NCBI GenBank assembly: GCA_002682825.1
Contig: NOKP01000014.1
Location: forward strand, 507,559 to 571,558
From: Neonectria sp. B-13
Lineage: Eukaryota; Ascomycota; Sordariomycetes; Hypocreales; Nectriaceae
Length of the DNA stretch: 64,000 nt
Direction of reading: 5' to 3'
Each line of letters begins with the position of its first letter. The first letter of the stretch is position 1. Position numbers and translations under genes: made by a program. The notes beneath the pieces are model-generated. The model saw only the letters and a program-made list of their open reading frames with translations. It was not told the origin of the DNA and did no database searches. Below are positions 56,522-64,000 of this stretch, piece after piece.

Positions 56522-56981
56522 TGTCCTGATACTATAGGTTAGAATTTCTCTAACCTTCTTATCTGAATGACTGACCTGGATTTTTAATGCCTTCTTATAT
56601 TCGCTTTAGTGCTGTGTCATTTGGCTGATGGAGTGAGAGATGCTAGATCTAGGCAGGCAGCAGCATCGTCAGATTCCATGAAACACTCCCCCGCACCTCG
56701 ATATCACGTGAATTCCTTTCAAGGCTCCCCTGTCATAAATCCTAAATAGATTTCTGTATTCGTATGTCTCTCTGGTTTTGAGCGGTTCACAAGAGACAAA
56801 CGATGGTGGAAGATTTTGAGAACTCTAATTTCGTTGGCTCATCACTTTAATAGCTTCTTCTTTCTTAACCAAGTTACAATTCTTTGCCGCATCCTCCATC
56901 GCTTATAAGTTCCTTTCTCAGCCGTTGGCTGTAGATGATCTGGTTTTCACGAGTCAGTTGTGATATTTGAACATTTACTAT
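56522..56981. other. Spacer between the kinase and HET genes
   Basis: 460 nt, AT-rich, carrying the HET promoter and the kinase 3' UTR. No gene. Confidence 0.6.
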
Positions 56982-59900
56982 TCACCCACTAGTACCTGTT
57001 GGCGCATTTGTCACTGGCCCTGGACCAGGCCGTGAGGCATGGCTTGATGGTTCACTATCCGGAGAGTCTGTTGGCTGTGAAGTACTATTAGGGAGCTGGT
57101 AGTCACTCTCCACGCAGCTGTTTTTGGGCTCCATGGTCGGTTTCGAGTCGGTTAAGTGTACAAGTGAATCCGAGGTATCATCAAGTTGGGTCGTTGTCTT
57201 GTACATGCCGTCGAATTGAGCCCCAATCCTGTCTACCTGTCGTTGGCTATTTGCCCGTGATATGCAGGGGACAATATGGGTAGTGTTAGTAGTTATGTTG
57301 TCCTGAGATTTCTGGGTGAACGTGTTGTTTGTGGTCTTAGATAGCAATATTGGCATCTTAGCTTCCGAAGCCCCATCGGACATCAGGTTAGTATGATTAT
57401 CGTTGACCGCAACGCCAGACGCAGGAGGCATTTGATTTGTGAAATTCTCAAATTCGTAAGACTTCGATGGTCCCTCCTGTCTTCTCTTTGTCGGGACTGT
57501 CAAAGACTCAAGACGGCAGCTGTTAGTCTCTTGTTGCGAAAGCTCCTCATGATCGCCTTCAAATTCATTTGTGTTGGCGCAACCAACCTAAGTACCACAT
57601 TAGGCTCTGCATGAGATTTATCAGAGGAAAGATAACACGAACTCTTTGAACCTGTTTCCGCCAAGGGTATCTGTGCGGATCGGGGCCTCGTCGGGGTTTC
57701 TTGAAAGCAAAACCATGATGATTATTGCATTCGCGGTACAAGCTTCGAAGTTCATTGCGAATCAAATCGCAATCCCACCGATGCTGAGAGTTCGGTACTA
57801 GCATCGTATACTGAATAAGGTCTAGAAGGGAGTGAAGAGCCTCGATGCAATGGTCTGCCTCGTGTAACCTTTTAATCCACTGATGATGTCACATTAGCTA
57901 GTGATTTTTCATGACCATCGGATAAAGATACGGGTCAAGTTGGCAGGGTACTTACCATAATCACGGAGTCCTTCACTACCGCCGCATTCTTCCCCTTTAG
58001 ATCGCCAGTGCCCTCTATGAGCCCGAAGAACTTGTCCTCTGACTCATTTCGAACTTCAAGCTTGTCATTCAAACGTTCTTCCACGAAATCAGTAAGGGTT
58101 TGTTTGGAACCAAGCAAGAACCAAGATGCAAACTCAAGTAGGACACAGCCTAAGGACCATACGTCGTATCTTTGAGAGATTTGGTCGTCTAGGTGCAAAT
58201 CAGGGGGCCGATATGTACCTGAGAAGCCCTGGATTTGGTCTTGAAGTACTTTGGATCTAGAATGAGCGCTGTTGAATTGAGTCAGGCCAAAGTCGGAGAT
58301 GACTAGATGGTCATGCCGTCCATCGTAGTCTTTGAACCAAAGGATATTCTCCGGTTTGATGTCCCCGTGCCGACCCCATTCCCTGTCCCCTGGCGCGGGG
58401 GATAGGACCATCTTTGAGGCATTGCTGGCATCGAAGGGTTCTTTTGACAAGGTGCTAAGGTGGTGGATCTTGCGGAGACCGCGAGCAATGCCCGAACATT
58501 GGTCGAAGAACCATTGAACCTGGCTTGGGCTTTTTGGGTCAGCCTCTGCCCTCTCCCAGAATTGTTTCAGGTTTCCATCGGCCCATGGGAACATTAGAAA
58601 GAAGTCCCTTCCGTGTTTGTAGGTTAACTGCAGTGGGATGAGGTGGTTAGACAGGGATTCTTTCTTCTCTATGCCTAGTTTGTCGAATACATGGATTTCT
58701 TTGAGATAGTCGTCGGTGTTTGGGACGTGGAGCCGTTTCACGGCAAAATTCTGAGGCTGTTGTGTCTATTGTAGGGTTAGAAACAAGATCCTAGGTGAAA
58801 AGAAAATAGAGAAGGCGATAATGTGGGCAGAGAGGGAGATTCACCTCAGTATTACCGCTGTAGTCATGGTGCGCATGATGAATGCCCGCCTTTCGTACAC
58901 TTCCATAACCGCCGCTCTCATGTGCTTCATAATAACAGAAGGGTAGAGTAGATTCGTGATGAAGATCGTAAAAGAAAATCTCGTCGCCTGGAAACTTGAA
59001 AAATGGCACATGGATGGCCTGCTGGTAAAGGGAAAAGTTCTGTGCAGCCTTGGAAGGCCAGACAGCGAAGAATTTGTAGGGTTTGGATCGATTGTGCGTA
59101 CTGTAATATAATGCTGTCTCCAGTTTTGGTGTCTTCCTGAGCTCAAAGGTGAATGGAAGAGCCGTGTCGTAAATGTCCAATTTAACGAGTTCTTCCAACA
59201 TCTCAATTTTCTCGATTAGGATTAGAATAGCGAATATTCGACGCCGTTTAGGAGTCGAAGAACCGTTACTGTTGTCAGAACACCGAGTGCCGAGGACTGC
59301 TGACTCTAGATCCTCTAGATATGCAGCAGGACTTGTATCAAAACTTTGACACAGAAGCTCCCGAACTACACTGGGGGTTAGGATTTCGCAGAGCCGGTCA
59401 AGAGACAGGTAGCTCCTGTCGTCGAAAGCCGATTTCTCGAACGAACCGCAGATCTGGTCGCCAATGGACTTGACGCTGATGGAACTTTCAAGAAGACCCG
59501 GTTCCTCGGACTCCTTGATCCTTCTTACGGTCCCCTTCTCCGACCTTTCATGAATGATAGAAGAAGCCGATGCTGATGGGTGCCCCGGTAACTTTTGAGT
59601 CGTATTTCCATTCCGTGTTGACTGTTCCCATGCCATATGAGCCTCGGTACCCCTGTCATAAACTGTGACAATGCTGGCGAAGCTCAAGTCCGACCTGCCT
59701 GACTCTGATGCAGTGCCAGGTGGCGGTACCCGGAGGGCCGAATCGGACGCCAATTGGGAGCCATTTTGGTCGACGGCCCTGCCAGCGATTGATTGAGTGT
59801 CCTCCGATGCATGAAGCTTGAGACGTGGCAGTTGAGGAACCGAATCCGTGGCTGGGGTCTGGAATTCGTTGTCTTTGAATGAAGGCCCAAAGCTGCCCCG

Positions 59901-60071
59901 TGTCTCCTGACCTCCCGATGACAGTAACTCTCGAATCTCATTACCGAGGCCAGTTCGAGTGGATTCTTCACTGTAGTTGAACGGAATTTTGTGATGGTTG
60001 GAGTCATTGTGGCTAGTTACTGGTGCTGAATGACCCAGACACAAGGGTTGACCATTGCTCTCTTGTGCCAT
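56982..60071 (-). CDS. Fungal protein kinase with HGD catalytic motif (left copy)
   Basis: Four exons on the minus strand: 58845-60071, 57956-58765, 57652-57879, 56982-57587; 956 aa. The first ATG in the frame is at 60071. N-terminal 200 residues: Ser/Thr/Asn-rich. Middle: a region with LCEILTPSVVRELLCQSF and YKFFAVWPSKAAQNFSLY that also precedes the kinase in the right copy. Kinase domain from about 385: Gly loop ESGGYGSVRK, VAIK-type lysine 419 (NFAVKRL), HGDIKPENIL at 542-551 in place of HRD, DFG at 567-569 and YRPPDL for the APE region. The last 200 residues are polar and disordered. Intron 3 uses a weak donor (CAG|GTTCAA) but has a CTAAT branch site and restores the frame. Catalytic residues are present, so it is probably active. 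Substrate unknown; adjacency to the HET gene suggests a role in recognition or stress signalling. Confidence 0.85.
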
Positions 60072-61204
60072 AGCCACGTGTTGTTGAGGCCTGCTGGGCC
60101 TTGTACGCCTCGAGCAGCCACGTAAATGGCGTAGGCAGTGCAGAAGGAGACCAATCAAATGTAAGCTTGCTGTTCGAAGACCGAAACAAGCTTGAATAAA
60201 ATACTGTGCGTCTCGGGACACAGCGCCCAAGGCAAATGAATATACATTTGATACACGACAAGGAATAAATTCCCAACAACATGGTTCGTCCGAAAGCCTT
60301 ATAATGGAGACCGGTTCACCTGACACTTTGCACAGCCTGATTAAATACCAGAGACATAGCACTCAGCTGGTGGCATGCATGTCTAGAAACTTGGACTGGG
60401 ACTAGCAGGGCTTGAGGGTCGGACCGCTGAAAGTGCAAACTTGTTGAAGCAGGCTGTCAAAGCCGAAGGTGCGATCTAGTATCGAGACAAATGAGGACTT
60501 GATGAAGTACCTTTGAGGCCGTAGTCGGCTGGGCTTTTTCAGAAAGACACACTCCCCTTAGGGGTCTAGATGACCGAAGCAGTGCTAGCGGCCTAGTGGT
60601 TTAGATCCTTGAAAGAGAATGCGTCCTTTACGCCTCTTATGTACACTTCCGTACCTCAGCCCGTACATATTGGTCCCTGTACCTCGTGACTCGTCGCAGG
60701 CTAAGTCTAAGCCACCACTTTTAGCTTATTCCTTTATTGGGGGCTGTTTGTGATGCGGTTATGAATCAATTTATTGGTTGATTTCGGTGGCGACGGCAGC
60801 CACTCGAAAGGGATGCATGGTCTGGATAATGATACGACGCCACTTGCACCTTGATTCACATTCTAGCTGAAGGACTGCGGAGTAAGCGCTCTCAATACCA
60901 CTTTATCCATTTCCAACGCCGAGGGAGGGCACGGAATGAGCCTATGACGAGAGCACAGCCACGACATCCCAGAGCCTGGTTCAGCTGACATTGTCATCCC
61001 TCGCTTCAAATCCCACTTGATAAACCATTTGATGAGTGCGTCTCTGTCCAACTATTTTTTTCTCACAGCACATTTTGGAATCTTTTCTCAGCGAGGCGAA
61101 TACAAGCCGACAACGTTCCTATTTGCAACGACGACGATCATCGTATCATGGTGGCCAGCGACAACAGAGATCGAACAAGCCAACAGAGATCAGTCAGGAG
61201 TAAA
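60072..61204. other. Region between the two kinase genes
   Basis: About 1.1 kb at the head of the left kinase. It holds its promoter. I see no gene in it. Confidence 0.5.
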
Positions 61205-61621
61205 ATGAAGACAGAGAACCAGGCGTTCGAATTCGAGATTCACTCCAAGCTCATCACAACACAACAGTTGGTACGGAGACTGGAAAGCTTGCTACCGGCG
61301 GGCAGCTTCAAGATAGAGATGCGGCACAACATACACTACGTCAGTGTTGACACCGGAATGGTCTCCTCAACAGCAGAACAATAGCACGGGAATCTCACAC
61401 TCGACACTGCGCGGCAACGACGAGTCAAGTTGTTGAGGCTGGCCACAGCGTTCTCAAATCAGGCTCGTTGCCATATCTCCGAGTTCTTTGGATTTCGTTC
61501 TGGGGAGACGGTATGCAATAAGTGCAAAGATGGGATGTTCATATCGCTCAAGCTTCCGACTTCATCGCCTCAGTTGAATACACACACATATGCTGCGTTT
61601 ATGACTAGCACACCTATCTGA
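61205..61621 (+). pseudogene. Possible degraded gene interrupted by an amber codon
   Basis: A frame from the ATG at 61205 runs 59 codons (phrases FEFEIHSKLITTQQLVRRLE and FKIEMRHNIHYVSVD) to a TAG at 61382. The same frame then continues open for another 78 codons with a CXXC motif (ETVCNKCKDGMF) to a TGA at 61619. The two halves read like one small protein, which I do not recognise. Either the TAG is a disabling mutation, or an intron that I cannot place removes it. A further open frame at 61624-61854 is in another phase. Confidence 0.35.
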
Positions 61622-62043
61622 AGGTGCTCTCTCAAGTAGACGGTTCTCCATTTTATTTACGTGTAACGCAAAATGTGAAGGCCGCAGTCACGTTAAGGAT
61701 ATTCACGCCTGCTTCCGAGTCACCTTCTCTGGAATTAAATTGCCCTTGTGACGACTACGGTGTCATGCTGCCTTCAGCCTGCCCATATTTGAGAGACAGT
61801 GGCTTGAATGATCCCTACCGGCTGAACTCCGTAGTGGATGCGTGGATTCTATAGTGGCATGCACGGGTGCTTTGCCGCTCGAGCTGCAGAACACCCCGGC
61901 AGCCTGATTTCAACAATGAATACTTTGGAACAATAAAAAGAGACAAGGCAGACTCGGTCTCGGGCCAACCAAGCCCTCCCTCATCGCCTCTAAGCACGTG
62001 TTTTTTGACTTCAGTTCCGCCAACCAAATATCTACCCTCGGCT
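61622..62043. other. Upstream region of the right kinase
   Basis: 420 nt; a short frame at 61624-61854 without recognisable domains, then the presumed promoter and leader of the right kinase gene. Confidence 0.45.
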
Positions 62044-64000
62044 ATGGGTTGGTGTGACTGCTTTTGTCCTGCGAGGGAAAACGCACGCCAAAGTTCGGTA
62101 TGTCCACCCTGAACACAACTTGCGGGTTGCTAGGCTGACTTGTCCCGAGAAGGCCAACGCCTCGAACAGCCCTCCAACATTGCCACCCCGCTCGCCTCAA
62201 GCTCTGGTGCCTAGTGCCGTACTGGTCAAATCACCCAAGCCCTCAAGCCCAAGCCGCTTCGGAACGCACGAGTTGGAAGTGACAAAGCTAGAGTCAAAGA
62301 GTTCCTCAACACACGTCTCAACAGGGATTCTCGACCAATCCAAAATTGTCAGTTTCCCAAAGGCGCAAGACACAGACCTTGAAGCAGCTTTATCTTTGCC
62401 TACAGCACCCCCCTCGTCTACGAATGCCAGATTGGCCATGGGGCTCTGCGAGAGAATTATAAATCATACCATCGAAAACATCGATGGCAAAGATTTCGTA
62501 CCAGCAGACGCCATTGATTCCCTAGCTTGCCGAGATGTTGTTGAGGCAGAGATTAAGAACAGTGTAGGAAGTGACTCCGTATCGTCGCTCGTTGACTATG
62601 TGCTCAACAAACCTGCAATCAAGGTATTCCTCACGCTTGCATACTGCGACTACATGGATAAAATCACAGAATTGTACGAAAGCGGCTTGTGTGATGAAGA
62701 GCTGCCAGTTGAACAATACACTGCTAAGAACGGAAACAAAGTTACCCTCAGAACTTCGAACCCCCAGTCAAGTTCTTCGGAACCACTACTACGCTGGAGG
62801 GCAAAAGACCGCTACGACTTCATTAACACACAATGGCGTTTTCTGGCTCCAGTATTTACAAAGGACAGGTTTACCTACCCACTTCACAAACGCTGTCCTC
62901 TACCCATCACGAAAATGATGGTTGAGCAACAGGGGGGTCTCACTGGCTCAGTTAATGAGGTTGAAGTTCATGAGGCACACCAAAAAGTCCTTGCCAAGGT
63001 ACCGCCCTCATTTTTGGGTTTGAAAGCCGCCTGTTGATATACAAAGAACTAACAGAGAGCTAGAAAAATGGCAACAACATACGAGTCGCTTTGAAGGTGA
63101 TCAAACCCCAAATGGGTAGTTACTTCCGACAAGAAGAAAAGTCCCTGGCTGTCATTAGAAATATCGACAACCCTCACTTGATTATGCCCATTGCCTCGTA
63201 TAGCTACAATGATGCCGAAACTGGCTGCTTCTTGTTTCCTTGGGCTGAAGGCGGCAACTTGAGGGAGTTTTGGGCCAATGAATCAACTCGACCTCTTAAG
63301 GATCCCAAGATGATGACTTGGGTCCTTGAGCAGGTGTGCGGCCTTTGTCACGCTCTCAGCATCATACACAAGCAACGGCATCGTCATGGAGATCTGAAAC
63401 CCGAGAACATCCTCCTCTTTCACGAAGGCAAATACAAGGGCACTCTGAGGATCGCCGACGTTGGGCTAGCTAAACACCATGAGATAGGGACGCAGCAACG
63501 CAGAGATCTCATGCAAAAGACAAACACGATGACGGGAACTACGCGCTATGTTTCCCCGGAATTCATCCATGCAGACTCTATCCCGCGCGTCTTCGATGTG
63601 TGGGCGCTTGGCTGTGTCTTCGTCGAGTTTCTTATCTGGATGCTCTACGGGAACAGGCAGCTGAACGAGTTCAACAGAACCAGTTTTGACCATTTCTGGG
63701 AGACAAAAGGCTCTGAATTCGTGGTACACTCCAGCGTACAACCTTGGCTCGATCGCCTCTCTGAAGACCTCGGCGACTCTGAAACAGCGCTTGCCAGTCT
63801 GCTCACACTGGTCAGGTCAAAGATGTTGGTTCCAAAGGAGAAGCATCGCAGTGAAAGCGCTGAAGTGCACAAGATCTTGGCAATGATCTGTGATAAGGCA
63901 GTCAAGGAGCCCAACTATCTTCTCGACTCTGCAATTTGGTCCAAAATCAGCACTCGGTCTCTGCCATCCACAAAGCCATCAGGGACGAATCTGGCCGTTC
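62044..64000 (+). CDS. Fungal protein kinase with HGD and DVG motifs (right copy, cut by the window end)
   Basis: Exons: 62044-62097, 62153-62998 and 63064 onward; 612 codons are visible and the frame is still open at 64000. Exon 1 encodes MGWCDCFCPA; the donor GTATGT and an acceptor GAGAAG with branch GGCTGAC restore the frame. Residues 20-110 are Pro/Ser-rich. A conserved region (LACRDVVEAEIKNSVG, WRFLAPVF) leads into the kinase: Gly loop GGLTGSV, Lys311 (VALKVI), hinge FPWAEGGNLREFW, HGDLKPENILLF at 408-419, and DVG at 432-434 instead of DFG; the APE equivalent is SPE. The hinge closely matches the left copy (FPWADGNLKQFW), so the two are diverged paralogs. The Met-Gly-Cys-rich start suggests myristoylation and palmitoylation and hence membrane attachment. 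Confidence 0.82.

Noticed and set aside
61624..61854. 76-codon + frame after the split small gene
   Set aside because: In a different phase from the preceding frame and without recognisable motif; could be an exon but I cannot join it to anything.
1..64000. tRNA, rRNA, CRISPR and intact transposon signals
   Set aside because: Read by eye on both strands; no tRNA A/B box pair, rRNA-like stretch, regularly spaced repeats, terminal inverted repeats or LTRs were found. A tRNA scan and a repeat finder would settle this.

Overview
This window looks like nuclear DNA of a filamentous ascomycete, most likely a Sordariomycete. The genes carry short introns (about 55-105 nt) with GTAAGT-like donors, CTAAC/CTGAC branch sites and YAG acceptors. 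The gene content is typically fungal: a Zn(II)2Cys6 regulator with a middle homology region, a HET-domain protein, an allantoate-permease-like MFS carrier, a fusaric-acid-resistance-like membrane protein, an Fmp27-type bridge-like lipid transfer protein and a fungal eIF4B. I saw no rRNA or tRNA gene, no CRISPR array and no intact transposon. All family assignments are from reading the sequence; no database search was run.

Left part (1-32 kb), housekeeping. In order: a universal stress protein with a long first intron (3275-5759, +) and an unusual in-frame open stretch after its stop; a GPHR/GPR89-type multi-spanning membrane protein (7926-9566, +); a NUDIX hydrolase (10345-10977, +); an eIF4B-type RRM protein (11922-14104, -) whose spliced frame needs a 4-nt first coding exon and a 6-nt microexon; a small Tim17-like membrane protein in divergent orientation (14859-15684, +); the giant Fmp27/BLTP2-like protein (18229-27150, +); and a conserved Ser/Thr/Pro-rich protein of unknown function (30373-32142, -).

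Transition (32-42 kb). A gene-poor stretch rich in simple repeats leads to a fungal-specific protein with a PD-(D/E)XK nuclease-like signature (36805-38284, +), then to one weak small reading frame.

Right part (42-64 kb), accessory. A Zn2Cys6 regulator (42152-44798, -), an MFS anion carrier (45407-47202, -) and an isocitrate lyase/PEP mutase superfamily enzyme (47811-49010, +) form a small catabolic-looking cluster. The last two share a divergent promoter with a TATA box and a perfect palindrome. Next come a broken small cysteine-rich secreted-protein gene (50337-50531), a fusaric-acid-resistance-like transporter (50796-53657, -), a HET-domain protein (54284-56521, -), and two head-to-head, diverged paralogous protein kinases (56982-60071, -; 62044 to beyond the window end, +). 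Both kinases have HGD in place of the usual HRD catalytic motif. The HET gene plus the kinase pair is the most likely place for an undescribed self/non-self or stress-signalling module; that role is inference.

Gene models were built by hand from splice signals and reading phase. Every multi-exon model listed closes in frame, except the last kinase, which runs off the window.
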